Origin: Fusibacillus kribbianus
GTDB lineage: Bacteria > Bacillota > Clostridia > Lachnospirales > Lachnospiraceae
Reading direction: 5' to 3'
Assembly (NCBI RefSeq): GCF_030053595.1
Contig: NZ_JASGBQ010000024.1
Coordinates: 1-44,560, forward strand
Length of the DNA: 44,560 nucleotides
Position 1 is the first letter of the stretch; each line of letters starts with the position of its first letter. A model generated the notes under the pieces. The model was not told the DNA's origin. It searched no databases and was given only the letters and a program-made list of their open reading frames with translations. This document shows, piece by piece, positions 1 to 6,937 of the stretch. The position numbers and the translations under genes were made by a program.

Positions 1-3
1 GCC

Positions 4-48
4 AAACCCCGGCCGAGATATCCCAAAATGATATCTGAGCCGGGGTTT
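4..48 (+). terminator. Strong hairpin at window edge, possible terminator
   Basis: AAACCCCGGC (4-13) pairs with GCCGGGGTTT (39-48), and after a 2-nt internal mismatch AGATATC (16-22) pairs with GATATCT (30-36), closing a 7-nt loop. The stem is long and GC-rich at its base. Only three T follow on the plus strand, so a classical intrinsic terminator is not certain; it may end a gene left of the window or work for the minus strand. A second small hairpin, AGGAGC-GTT-GCTCCT, lies at 64-78. Confidence 0.45.
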
Positions 49-106
49 CTGAGCTAAAAACGAAGGAGCGTTGCTCCTGACCTACAATCGTTCAGATTTT
101 AGGTCA

Positions 107-135
107 TTCTGCAACACTCCCTGTCATGTTATAAT
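107..135 (+). promoter_or_regulatory. Promoter (extended -10) of the decayed two-component locus
   Basis: A perfect TATAAT lies at 130-135, preceded by TG at 127-128 (extended -10). The -35 region is weak; TTCTGC at 107-112 lies 17 bp upstream. It points at the response regulator that starts at 199. Confidence 0.6.
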
Positions 136-198
136 AAAGTAACGTCAGTGTTCCGGGCTTTGTGCACTGACACGAAAAGAATCGGGAGGGACAGACGG

Positions 199-669
199 AT
201 GAGCAGCCGGATTCTGATCGTGGAGGATGATTCTGCGATCGCAAATCTTCTGGAAATCAATTTGAAGGTGGCCGGGTTAAAAAGCGGCGCCGAGGATTAT
301 ATTGTGAAGCACTTTGAAATTCTGGAGCTTCTTGTGCGGGTGGAAAAGGTGCTGGCAAGAAACGGGAGAAGGGAAACGGTTCTGACAGCAGGGGAGATAA
401 AAATTGATCTGGACCGGAGAACGGTATGGAAGGGAAAGCAGGAGATCTTCTTAAAGCCCATGGAATATGAACTGTTGGTGTTGTTTGCCAAAAATCCGAA
501 GATGACGTTTACCAGGGAACAGCTTTTGAAGGAGGTATGGGGAGAGACCTTTATGGGGGAGACCCGTACCGTGGATGTGCACATCGGCAGGCTCAGAAAA
601 AAACTGGAATGCCCGGATCTGATCCGGACCGTCTCGCGGATTGGGTATCGTCTGGAGGGTATGAAATGA
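199..669 (+). pseudogene. OmpR-type response regulator with most of the receiver domain deleted
   Basis: This 156-codon frame starts at ATG 199 (GGGAGGG at 184-190). It begins as a normal receiver (ILIVEDD acidic pocket, residues 4-10) but runs directly from strand-1/helix-1 (about residue 27) into the last receiver segment (SGAEDYIVKHFE). About 60 residues are missing, including the phosphoacceptor aspartate and the Thr/Ser switch, and the usual KPF is KHF. The C-terminal winged-helix DNA-binding domain (ERRTVW-like start through TREQLL, RTVDVHIGRLRKKL, GYRLEG) looks complete. The frame is kept across the deletion, so a short protein with an intact DNA-binding domain could still be made, but it cannot be phosphorylated. 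Its stop overlaps the start of the kinase gene (ATGA, 666-669), as in a working operon. Family assignment is secure; whether it is functional is unknown. Confidence 0.75.
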
Positions 670-2054
670 AGCTGTATCATAAAATCATGCTGGTTGTCTG
701 CGGTGCGCTGCTGGTCTGCGGCGCATTTTGCTGCTTCCGGCTGGGGAACCGGTATCTGGACCGACAGCTTTCCAGACTGACGGAGGAGGAGATCACCTCC
801 TTCGAGGGAATGGAGTACATTTTGCGGGAGGTCTATGAGATCAGCGCGGGAGAGGCGGAAAGGCCGGAAATGTACAATAAACGGATCCTCGGAGAGATCT
901 TTGAAAATGATCTGTTTGAGGATTGTATTCTGTAGAATGCTTCGGAGATCATCTGCGACCATTCTCCCCGGTTCGGGGTGGAATATGAGACCTTTGCAGG
1001 GCAGGCGGCGGAGGGGAAGATCGATTTTGGGATCCATACCATCGGCGGCGCAAAAATCCTGGTACTGGCTGCCGGGGAGCCGTGGGTCAGTGCGGATGCG
1101 TACCTGTTCCGGTTCCGGGATGTGACGGTGGTCTACGAGGATATGTGGGGACTCTTGAGAACCTTCGCTGCGATCTGGATCCTGTTTCTGATCCTGCTCA
1201 TGCTGGTGAGCGCAGCTTTTATGAAGTTTTTGCTGCGGCCCCTGAAGGCGCTGGAGCAGGCGGCCTACGAGGTGAGCAGAGGCAATTATGACGGGACCAT
1301 CGAAACCGGAGGGAAGGATGAGCTGGGCGATATTTCCAGGGCCTTTGCCATTATGAAGATGGGGATCCGGGAGCGGGAGGAAAAGCTGGAGGAGGTCAAT
1401 TAACAACAGAAGCTTCTGATCGGCAGCCTGTCTCACGAGATCCGTTCCCCGATGACCTCTGTTCTCGGCTATACCGACATGCTTCTTCACGTGGAGATCG
1501 ATGAAGACACCGGAAAAATGGCCCTCCAGACCATTTATGACCAGGCGAACTATCTGAAAAACCTTTCCGCAAAAATGATGGAGCTGTCCGGCCTTTACCA
1601 GAATAATTCCATTCAGGTGGAGGATTGCAGTGTGGGACAGCTTCTGGAGGAGAGCAGGAAGACCGTGGCGAGGAAATGGCCGGAGATTACCTTTGTGTGG
1701 AAGGAAAAAGAGAATTTTCGGATGTCCGGGGATACGGACCTTCTGACCAGCCTGTTTCAGAATCTGCTGGATAACGGGGCAAAGGCCTCCCGGCCGGGCC
1801 AGAAAATTGAGATCGGGCTGAGGCCGGGCTTTATTTCTATTCGGGACTTCGGAAAGGGAATTCCGGAGGAAGAGATCGGGAAGATCTGCCGGCCTTTTTA
1901 CAAGGTGGACCGGTCTAGGACGGGAAGGGACGGGATCGGCCTGGGCCTGGCCATCTGCAGACAGATCCTGGAATTTCATCACGGAGAGATGAACATAGAA
2001 AGTGTACCGGGAAAAGGTACGACAATAAGTTTACAATTTGTTACAAACTGTTGA
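666..2054 (+). pseudogene. Sensor histidine kinase broken by two in-frame stop codons
   Basis: One reading frame runs from ATG 666 to TGA 2052-2054 (463 codons) but is interrupted by TAG at 933-935 and TAA at 1401-1403. Across both stops the frame continues with sensible kinase sequence. In order: N-terminal membrane segment (residues ~6-25), extracytoplasmic part, second membrane segment near 1165-1225, HAMP (FLLRPLKALEQA), H-box SLSHEIRSPM right after the second stop, N-box FQNLLDNGAKAS, G1 RDFGKGIPEE and G2 GIGLGLAICRQ. Each stop could come from a glutamine codon (CAG to TAG, CAA to TAA) by one C-to-T change. The gene is the partner of the deleted regulator just upstream (4-nt overlap). 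Nonsense decay is the simplest reading; consensus errors in the assembly are the alternative. Confidence 0.8.
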
Positions 2055-2083
2055 ATACTTGGAAAGACTCTTTTCTGTATACT

Positions 2084-2221
2084 GAAAATGAGATCCTGCC
2101 GGTGTGGGTCGCCCACGGAAATATCAGATGGTCAGAAGAAGAGAATGGAGAAAAGAAGGAAGAGGTCTATTATAATGGAATCATAGGGAGGGTCAATGCC
2201 GTGACCGGGGAGATGCTGTAA
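2084..2221 (+). pseudogene. 3' remnant of an unidentified third gene of the two-component locus
   Basis: In one frame the sequence after the kinase stop reads as plausible protein for about 45 codons (ILPVWVAHGNIRW, then EEVYYNGIIGRVNAVTGEML) and ends at TAA 2219-2221. Codon choice looks like the neighbouring genes. There is no start codon with a ribosome binding site, so it appears to be the last part of a gene whose 5' portion has been deleted. The ending resembles the C-termini of secreted or lipoprotein partners of two-component systems (a residue pattern like 'YY..G..G.VNA.TGE'), but I cannot name the family. It could also be chance coding-like sequence. Confidence 0.4.
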
Positions 2222-2227
2222 CATTCC

Positions 2228-2256
2228 TTGCTTTTGCCGGCCGGATAAGCTATAAT
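2228..2256 (+). promoter_or_regulatory. Promoter of nrdG
   Basis: TTGCTT (2228-2233), a 17-bp spacer and a perfect TATAAT (2251-2256) precede nrdG by 40 bp. Confidence 0.75.
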
Positions 2257-2295
2257 AATCCGTACAGGTATATTATGATAAGAGGGATACGGATT

Positions 2296-2817
2296 ATGTA
2301 CTATGGAAATATCAAGGAATGTGACATTGCAGACGGCCCCGGCGTGCGGGTGACGCTGTTTGTATCGGGCTGCCGGAATCACTGTAAGGGCTGCTTCAAC
2401 CCGGACACCTGGGATTTTGACTATGGACAGCCCTATACAAAGGAAACGGAACAACAGGTCCTTTCGCTTCTTGCGCCGGATTATATTCAGGGACTTACCC
2501 TTCTCGGCGGCGAGCCCTTTGAACCGGAGAACCAGCGGGAGCTGGTGAAGCTTTTAAAAAGAGTGCGGGAGGTATTTCCTCAAAAGGACATCTGGTGTTA
2601 TTCCGGGTATCTCATTGATGTGGACATGATTTCCGGAGGGCGGGTGCATACGGAGGTGACGGATGAGATGCTTTCCTGCATCGATGTGCTGGTGGATGGT
2701 CGGTTCGTGGAGGCGGAGAAGGATCTGACGCTCATGTTCCGGGGGAGCAGGAATCAGAGAGTCCTTCGGCTGGAGAAGGGAAAAGTGGTGGAGGAGCTTT
2801 ATCCTGTGAAAAAGTAA
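2296..2817 (+). CDS. nrdG: Anaerobic ribonucleoside-triphosphate reductase activating protein
   Basis: A 173-residue radical SAM activase. It uses a [4Fe-4S] cluster and S-adenosylmethionine to generate the glycyl radical on NrdD for oxygen-independent deoxynucleotide synthesis. The CX3CX2C motif is C26-C30-C33 (GCRNHCKGC), followed by the SAM-binding GGEP (LLGGEPFEPEN). Length is normal for NrdG. I chose ATG 2296 because it has AAGAGGGA at about the right distance and gives the family N-terminus (MYYGNIKECDI); ATG 2275 lies upstream in frame without an obvious site. The gene has its own promoter and terminator, so it is a single-gene unit; the usual nrdD partner is not next to it and must lie elsewhere. 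Confidence 0.93.
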   Translation: MYYGNIKECDIADGPGVRVTLFVSGCRNHCKGCFNPDTWDFDYGQPYTKETEQQVLSLLAPDYIQGLTLLGGEPFEPENQRELVKLLKRVREVFPQKDIWCYSGYLIDVDMISGGRVHTEVTDEMLSCIDVLVDGRFVEAEKDLTLMFRGSRNQRVLRLEKGKVVEELYPVKK

Positions 2818-2823
2818 CGCACG

Positions 2824-2877
2824 GGAGGCTGCACTGTCCTGAAATTATGATTTCAGGAGACGGTGAAGCCTCCTTTT
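2824..2877 (+). terminator. Rho-independent terminator of nrdG
   Basis: GGAGGCT (2824-2830) pairs with AGCCTCC (2867-2873), the stem continues through partly paired bases, and CCTGAAAT (2838-2845) pairs with ATTTCAGG (2850-2857) around a TATG loop. TTTTC follows. The hairpin covers the GTG at 2863, which argues against that codon as the start of the next gene. Confidence 0.85.
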
Positions 2878-2934
2878 CTATTTATTGAAACAAATACATA
2901 TACTGTAAATGACGGAATAACCGGAGAGATTCCT

Positions 2935-3627
2935 TTGAAAAAATGTGTGGAGTTTATCATGGGGGTGGGACTTCTGCTGGCCGCCTTTCTCCTATCGGGC
3001 CCGGCGGCCCATCTGTGGCAGGAAAGCGCCCAGGTGTCCGGCCAGACGGCGCCGGTGGTGGTACTGGACGCCGGCCATGGGGGAGATGACCCGGGAAAGA
3101 TCGGTATCAACAAAGTACTGGAAAAGGACATCAACCTGTCGGTCACTCTGAAGACGAAGGCGCTTCTGGAGGCTGAGGGGGTGGAGGTGGTGCTGACGCG
3201 AAAGGATGAGAACGGCCTTTATAAATCCACCGATGGGAACAAGAAGCGGGCGGATTTAAACAGAAGGTGCAATCTGATCGAGGAGAGCGGCGCGGATTTT
3301 GTGGTCAGCATCCACCAGAACAGCTACCGGGACGGCGGTGTCCGGGGAGCGCAGGTCTTTTACTATAAGGATTCCGAGGAAGGAAAAAAGCTGGCGGAAG
3401 CGATCCAGAACGTGTTTAATGAGACCATAAGCAGCGAGAAAAAACGGGCGCCCAAGGCAAATGGAGAGTATTATATGCTGCTTCATGTTTCCTGCCCCAT
3501 CGTGATCGCCGAGTGCGGCTTTTTGAGCAACTGGGAGGAGGCGGAACGGCTGAAGGATGACGCGTATCAGGACCAGGTGGCGGAGGCGCTGGCAAAGGGG
3601 ATCCTGAGCTATCTGAGCGCCAGATAA
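2935..3627 (+). CDS. N-acetylmuramoyl-L-alanine amidase (Amidase_3, CwlD-like)
   Basis: A 230-residue zinc amidase that cuts the bond between N-acetylmuramic acid and L-alanine in peptidoglycan. Residues ~4-27 form a hydrophobic signal or anchor segment, so it acts outside the membrane. The Amidase_3 domain follows: LDAGHGG with zinc ligand H48, ligand E63 (VLEKDINL), third ligand in SIHQNS and the catalytic glutamate in IAECGFLSN. I place the start at TTG 2935, with GGAGAG at 2923-2928, because a longer frame would begin at GTG 2863 inside the nrdG terminator hairpin. Size and architecture resemble CwlD, which makes muramic-delta-lactam in spore cortex; a general autolysin is equally possible because the spore context is not visible. 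Confidence 0.88.
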   Translation: MKKCVEFIMGVGLLLAAFLLSGPAAHLWQESAQVSGQTAPVVVLDAGHGGDDPGKIGINKVLEKDINLSVTLKTKALLEAEGVEVVLTRKDENGLYKSTDGNKKRADLNRRCNLIEESGADFVVSIHQNSYRDGGVRGAQVFYYKDSEEGKKLAEAIQNVFNETISSEKKRAPKANGEYYMLLHVSCPIVIAECGFLSNWEEAERLKDDAYQDQVAEALAKGILSYLSAR

Positions 3628-3654
3628 TTTCAAACAACTTTTACAAACTGTCTC

Positions 3655-3683
3655 TTTCCATTTTGTCTCAATAATGCTATACT
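3655..3683 (+). promoter_or_regulatory. Extended -10 promoter giving a (nearly) leaderless sua5 mRNA
   Basis: TATACT at 3678-3683 is preceded by TG at 3675-3676 and lies 17 bp from TTTCCA (3655-3660). The expected transcription start, 6-8 nt beyond the -10, falls at about 3689-3691, on or next to the sua5 start codon. Confidence 0.6.
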
Positions 3684-3693
3684 TAAAGTTATG

Positions 3694-4764
3694 ATGAATA
3701 CAAAACTGGTTAAAATAGACGAACTTCATATGGATGAGGCGGCCATCGCCGAGGCGGGAAGAGTGCTTGCCGAGGGGGGACTTGTGGCTTTTCCCACGGA
3801 GACGGTATACGGCCTTGGGGCCAATGGCCTTTGTGCGGAGGCAGCTGCCAAGATCTATGCGGCGAAGGGACGTCCTTCGGACAATCCGCTGATCCTTCAT
3901 ATCACATCCATGGAGGAGCTTTATCCGCTGGTGTCGGAGATCCCACCGGAGGCAGCTGCCCTTGCCGAAGCCTTCTGGCCGGGTCCTATGACCATGGTCT
4001 TCAAAAAAACAGACCTGGTGCCTCACGGAACGACCGGCGGTCTTGATACCGTGGCGGTGCGGATGCCGGAGCATCCGGTGGCGAGGGCCATCATCCGGGC
4101 AGCGGGAGTTCCCATTGCAGCGCCCAGTGCCAATACCTCCGGACGGCCGAGTCCCACAAAGGCGGCTCATGTGCTGGAGGACATGGACGGAAGGATCGAT
4201 ATGATCGTCGATGGCGGCGAGGTGGGAATCGGTCTGGAATCCACGATCATCGATGTTTCGGAGGGGACGGCGACGATCCTGCGGCCGGGGTATATCACAA
4301 AGGCCATGCTGGAGCAGGTGATCGGGCCGGTGGCTGTGGACAAAGCCAGCCTCGGCGGCCTTTCGCCGGATGTAAGACCAAAGGCGCCTGGGATGAAATA
4401 CCGCCACTATGCGCCGAAGGCGGAGCTTACCGTGTTTCGCGGACCGGTGGAGACGGCCTGCAGGGCCATTGAGAAGGCTCTTGCAGAGGCAGAGGCGGCA
4501 GGCCTCAGGGCAGGAGTCATCTGTACCGAGGAGTCCCGGGACAGATACTATGCGCCGGTGAAGAAGTGTGCAGGCTCAAGGGAAAATCCGGAGACGGTGG
4601 CGCACAATCTTTACGATGTGCTTCGGGCCTTCGACGAGGAGCAGGTGGACTGCATTTATTCGGAAAGCTTTGACGGGTACGCCCTGAGCGGCGCCATTAT
4701 GAACCGCCTGTTAAAGGCGGCAGGACAGAGGGTCGTTCAGTGCGGCGAAGAGAAGGAAGTCTGA
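3694..4764 (+). CDS. sua5: L-threonylcarbamoyladenylate synthase, long Sua5 form
   Basis: This enzyme condenses threonine, bicarbonate and ATP to threonylcarbamoyl-AMP, the first step of tRNA t6A37 synthesis. The YrdC-type domain spans roughly residues 10-210 (FPTETVYGLGAN, AAKGRPSDNPL, FWPGPMT, APSANTSGRPSPT), and a C-terminal Sua5 domain follows an APGMKYRHYAPKA linker, so it is the two-domain form (356 residues). ATG codons at 3691 and 3694 are adjacent; MNTKLVKID from 3694 matches the family N-terminus as I recall it. There is no ribosome binding site upstream and the promoter leaves almost no 5' leader, so translation may be leaderless. It heads the sua5 - ywlE-like - rpiB order that also occurs in Bacillus (ywlC-ywlE-ywlF). 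Confidence 0.93.
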   Translation: MNTKLVKIDELHMDEAAIAEAGRVLAEGGLVAFPTETVYGLGANGLCAEAAAKIYAAKGRPSDNPLILHITSMEELYPLVSEIPPEAAALAEAFWPGPMTMVFKKTDLVPHGTTGGLDTVAVRMPEHPVARAIIRAAGVPIAAPSANTSGRPSPTKAAHVLEDMDGRIDMIVDGGEVGIGLESTIIDVSEGTATILRPGYITKAMLEQVIGPVAVDKASLGGLSPDVRPKAPGMKYRHYAPKAELTVFRGPVETACRAIEKALAEAEAAGLRAGVICTEESRDRYYAPVKKCAGSRENPETVAHNLYDVLRAFDEEQVDCIYSESFDGYALSGAIMNRLLKAAGQRVVQCGEEKEV

Positions 4765-4788
4765 CGGACAGAAAGGCGGGTGAAGCAG

Positions 4789-5265
4789 ATGGCAAGAGTC
4801 AAAAAGGTCATTTTTGTCTGCAGGGATAATACCTGTCTCAGCAATATGGCGGCAGCCGTATTTGAGGATATCCGCGGGGAGCGGGAGATCCAGGTGGCCT
4901 CCAGAGGGCTGGTGGTGCTGTTTCCGGAGCCCATCAACCAGAAAGCGGTGGCCATTTTAAAGAGCCATCAGCTGACACTTCTTTCCCAGGAGGCGACGGC
5001 TCTGGAAAAAACAGATTTTGTACCGGGAACCCTGGTGCTTACCATGACAAGAAGCGAAAAGCAGGAAGTGAAGCAGCGGTTCCCTGAAATGCCGAATATC
5101 TTTACTCTGCGGGAATTCACCGGCCAGGAGGGAGACATTGAGGAACCTCTCGGCGGCAGTCTTGCGGATTATGGGGCATGCTATGAACATATTGACCTTC
5201 TGGTGAAGGTGGCAGCAGAAATTATTTTCAAGGAGGAAGAAGACAATGATAGCATTGGGCTGTGA
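4789..5265 (+). CDS. YwlE/low-molecular-weight phosphatase homologue lacking the catalytic arginine
   Basis: 158 residues of the low-molecular-weight tyrosine/arginine phosphatase fold. The family P-loop is CX5RS with catalytic Cys and Arg. Here it reads VCRDNTCLSNMA: C11 is kept but the arginine position is Leu17 (CTC; a CGC codon is one base away). The general-acid loop, usually DP-x-GG, reads EEPLGGS, so the aspartate is also changed. Position between sua5 and rpiB matches YwlE, the protein-arginine phosphatase of Bacillus. By family knowledge, loss of the P-loop Arg should abolish or greatly reduce catalysis, so this may be a binding-only protein. ATG 4789 is preferred to GTG 4780 because AAAGGCGGG (4772-4780) is then 8 nt away. 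Its 3' end overlaps rpiB by 20 nt and carries the rpiB ribosome binding site. Confidence 0.82.
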   Translation: MARVKKVIFVCRDNTCLSNMAAAVFEDIRGEREIQVASRGLVVLFPEPINQKAVAILKSHQLTLLSQEATALEKTDFVPGTLVLTMTRSEKQEVKQRFPEMPNIFTLREFTGQEGDIEEPLGGSLADYGACYEHIDLLVKVAAEIIFKEEEDNDSIGL

Positions 5266-5674
5266 CCATGGCGGATATGAACTGAAGCAGGAGATTATCG
5301 CCTATCTGGAGAAAAACCATCTGGAATATAAGGATTTCGGATGCTTCGGGACAGAAGCTGTGGATTATCCGGTATACGCCAAGCTGGTGGGACATGCAGT
5401 GGCTGACGGGGAATGCGAAAAGGGAATCCTGATCTGCGGGACCGGGATCGGCATTTCCATCGCAGCCAATAAAATAAAGGGAGTGCGCGCGGCACTCTGC
5501 TCCGACTGCTTTTCCGCAGAAGCCACAAGGCTCCACAATGATGCTAATATTCTGGCCATGGGAGCGCGGGTGCTTGGGGCCGGGCTGGCGGTCAAGATCA
5601 CCGACACATTCCTGAATACGCCGTTCTCCGGGGATGAGCGTCATGCAAGACGGATCAGCCAGATCGAGGATTGA
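5246..5674 (+). CDS. rpiB: Ribose-5-phosphate isomerase B
   Basis: A 142-residue RpiB/LacAB-type isomerase that interconverts ribose 5-phosphate and ribulose 5-phosphate in the pentose phosphate pathway. Visible active-site elements are CDHGG (D7, H8), the catalytic-cysteine loop ICGTGIG (C64, T66) and RLHNDAN (H97). AAGGAGG at 5230-5236 places the start at ATG 5246, inside the end of the upstream gene, which suggests translational coupling. Length is normal. Confidence 0.95.
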   Translation: MIALGCDHGGYELKQEIIAYLEKNHLEYKDFGCFGTEAVDYPVYAKLVGHAVADGECEKGILICGTGIGISIAANKIKGVRAALCSDCFSAEATRLHNDANILAMGARVLGAGLAVKITDTFLNTPFSGDERHARRISQIED

Positions 5675-5715
5675 TCCTGCCGGGAGAGTCTTTTCAGGAA
5701 GAAAGCGAGGCAGAA

Positions 5716-6204
5716 ATGTCAGGAAAAAGACAGGATTATATTTCGTGGGATGAGTATTTTATGGGCGTGGCGGAGCTTTCAGCCATGCGCTCCAAGGATC
5801 CCAGCACACAGGTGGGAGCCTGTATCGTGAGCCAGGACAACAAGATCCTGTCCATGGGGTACAACGGATTCCCCAAGGGATGTCCCGACGATACATTCCC
5901 GTGGGAGCGGGAGGGGGACGACCCTTATGAGACCAAGTATTTTTACAGTACCCACAGCGAGCTGAACGCCATCCTGAACTACAGGGGCGGAAGCCTGGAG
6001 GGCAGTAAAATCTATGTAACTCTTTTTCCCTGCAACGAATGCGCCAAGGCGATCATTCAATGTGGAATTAAAACCATCATTTATGCAGATGATAAGTATG
6101 GCGATACAGCTGCCGTGCGGGCTTCCAAACGGATGCTCCGGTCGGCGGGCGTGGAGCTTAAGCCTTATAAGGCCACGGGGCGAAAGCTTGAGGTCAAGGT
6201 GTAA
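5716..6204 (+). CDS. comEB: dCMP deaminase (ComEB-like cytidine/deoxycytidylate deaminase)
   Basis: A 162-residue zinc deaminase converting dCMP to dUMP for dTTP synthesis. The zinc and catalytic residues are H80-x-E82 (THSELNAI) and PCNEC (C106, C109). NGFPKGCPDD is typical for the dCMP deaminase branch. ATG 5716 has GCGAGG upstream; an in-frame TTG at 5671 overlaps the rpiB stop but gives an uncharacteristic N-terminus. The gene sits between rpiB and the ATP synthase accessory genes in the same direction with short gaps, so probably one operon. Confidence 0.92.
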   Translation: MSGKRQDYISWDEYFMGVAELSAMRSKDPSTQVGACIVSQDNKILSMGYNGFPKGCPDDTFPWEREGDDPYETKYFYSTHSELNAILNYRGGSLEGSKIYVTLFPCNECAKAIIQCGIKTIIYADDKYGDTAAVRASKRMLRSAGVELKPYKATGRKLEVKV

Positions 6205-6215
6205 GGAGGAGTTTT

Positions 6216-6452
6216 TTGAAAAGAAAACACAGGGAGCTTGTCCGCTGTCTGTCGCTGGTGAGCCAGCTGGGAATTACCATGCTGACGCCGGTCGTCCTTT
6301 GTGTGGCGCTGGGAATGTGGCTGGATAAAAAATTTTCCACCTGCTTTACACTGCCCCTTTTGATTCTGGGGGTTCTGGCCGGCGCCAGAAGCGCATATCT
6401 TCTGGCAAAGAAGGCAGTTTCGCCGGGAGATGAGGGGGATAAGGATGATTAA
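6216..6452 (+). CDS. Small two-helix membrane protein, AtpZ/AtpI-type
   Basis: 78 residues with two hydrophobic segments (about 17-36 and 43-66) joined by the WLDKKF turn, as in the AtpZ family encoded ahead of F-type ATP synthase genes. AtpZ with AtpI has been linked to Mg or Ca uptake and to c-ring assembly in some bacteria; the role here is inferred from position only. The start is TTG 6216, with AAGGAGG at 6204-6210. The 3' end overlaps the next gene by 8 nt. Confidence 0.8.
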   Translation: MKRKHRELVRCLSLVSQLGITMLTPVVLCVALGMWLDKKFSTCFTLPLLILGVLAGARSAYLLAKKAVSPGDEGDKDD

Positions 6453-6870
6453 ATATACCGGTCAGGTGGTGCGCGAGGTGCTTGTCGGCATCGGACTGTG
6501 GGGGCTTTTGGGAACCGTTGTGGTTCTTATTTTCTGGGGGCTTTCGGGAGGTGTGCTGTCCGGATTTCTTCTGGGAATTCTTATGGCGGCGGCATATTTT
6601 TTCCATATGAGTGTGACGCTTGAGACCTCTGTCGATATGATGGAGGAGAAATCAGCGAAAAACCATGCCTTTCGGGCGTATCTGATCAGAGTTGCCGTGG
6701 GGGCAGTCGTGCTTGTCCTGGCCTGGAAATCGGGCTGGTTCAACATGATGGCGATCCTGGCCGGCCTTTTTACCCTGAAGCTGGGGGTATATATGAGGCC
6801 CTTTGTACACAAGGCTTTCTGTCATTTCGGAAAGGACGCGGATTCGGACCGTGAATCTTCCGGGGACTGA
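6445..6870 (+). CDS. atpI: ATP synthase subunit I-like protein (AtpI)
   Basis: 141 residues with four predicted membrane helices (about 14-33, 36-56, 76-94, 97-115) and hydrophilic ends. This topology and its position just before atpB fit the AtpI family, thought to help assemble the c-ring. Sequence conservation in this family is low, so the call rests on topology and context. ATG 6445 uses the GGGGG stretch at 6434-6438; the in-frame ATG 6430 is less likely. Confidence 0.75.
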   Translation: MIKYTGQVVREVLVGIGLWGLLGTVVVLIFWGLSGGVLSGFLLGILMAAAYFFHMSVTLETSVDMMEEKSAKNHAFRAYLIRVAVGAVVLVLAWKSGWFNMMAILAGLFTLKLGVYMRPFVHKAFCHFGKDADSDRESSGD

Positions 6871-6881
6871 AGGATATAAAT

Positions 6882-6902
6882 GCGGCTGCGCATTGCAGCC
6901 GC
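6882..6902 (+). other. Intergenic hairpin before atpB
   Basis: GCGGCTGC (6882-6889) pairs perfectly with GCAGCCGC (6895-6902) around a 5-nt loop. No T-run follows, so it is not a standard terminator. It lies between the atpI stop and atpB ribosome binding site and could be an mRNA processing or stability element. Confidence 0.6.
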
Positions 6903-6937
6903 TCCACAACCTACTTTAACAAGAAAGGGGTGAGAGC

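Noticed and set aside
933-1403. Stop-codon reassignment or programmed readthrough in the kinase gene
   Set aside because: TAG, TAA and TGA end normal genes throughout the window, and the paired regulator is also damaged, so ordinary nonsense mutation is simpler.
297-1982. 561-codon open frame on the minus strand across the two-component locus
   Set aside because: It is antisense to recognisable regulator and kinase motifs, has no family resemblance, and arises from the GC-rich third codon positions of the plus-strand genes.
2088-2186. 32-codon frame with two early cysteines after the kinase
   Set aside because: No ribosome site and highly basic low-quality sequence; another frame of the same bases looks like the real gene remnant.
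2863-2934. GTG 2863 as start of the amidase
   Set aside because: It lies inside the nrdG terminator stem and would put 24 odd residues before the signal segment; TTG 2935 has a ribosome site.
3256-4407. 383-codon minus-strand frame crossing the amidase and sua5
   Set aside because: Spans two unrelated plus-strand genes and a promoter, with no domain.
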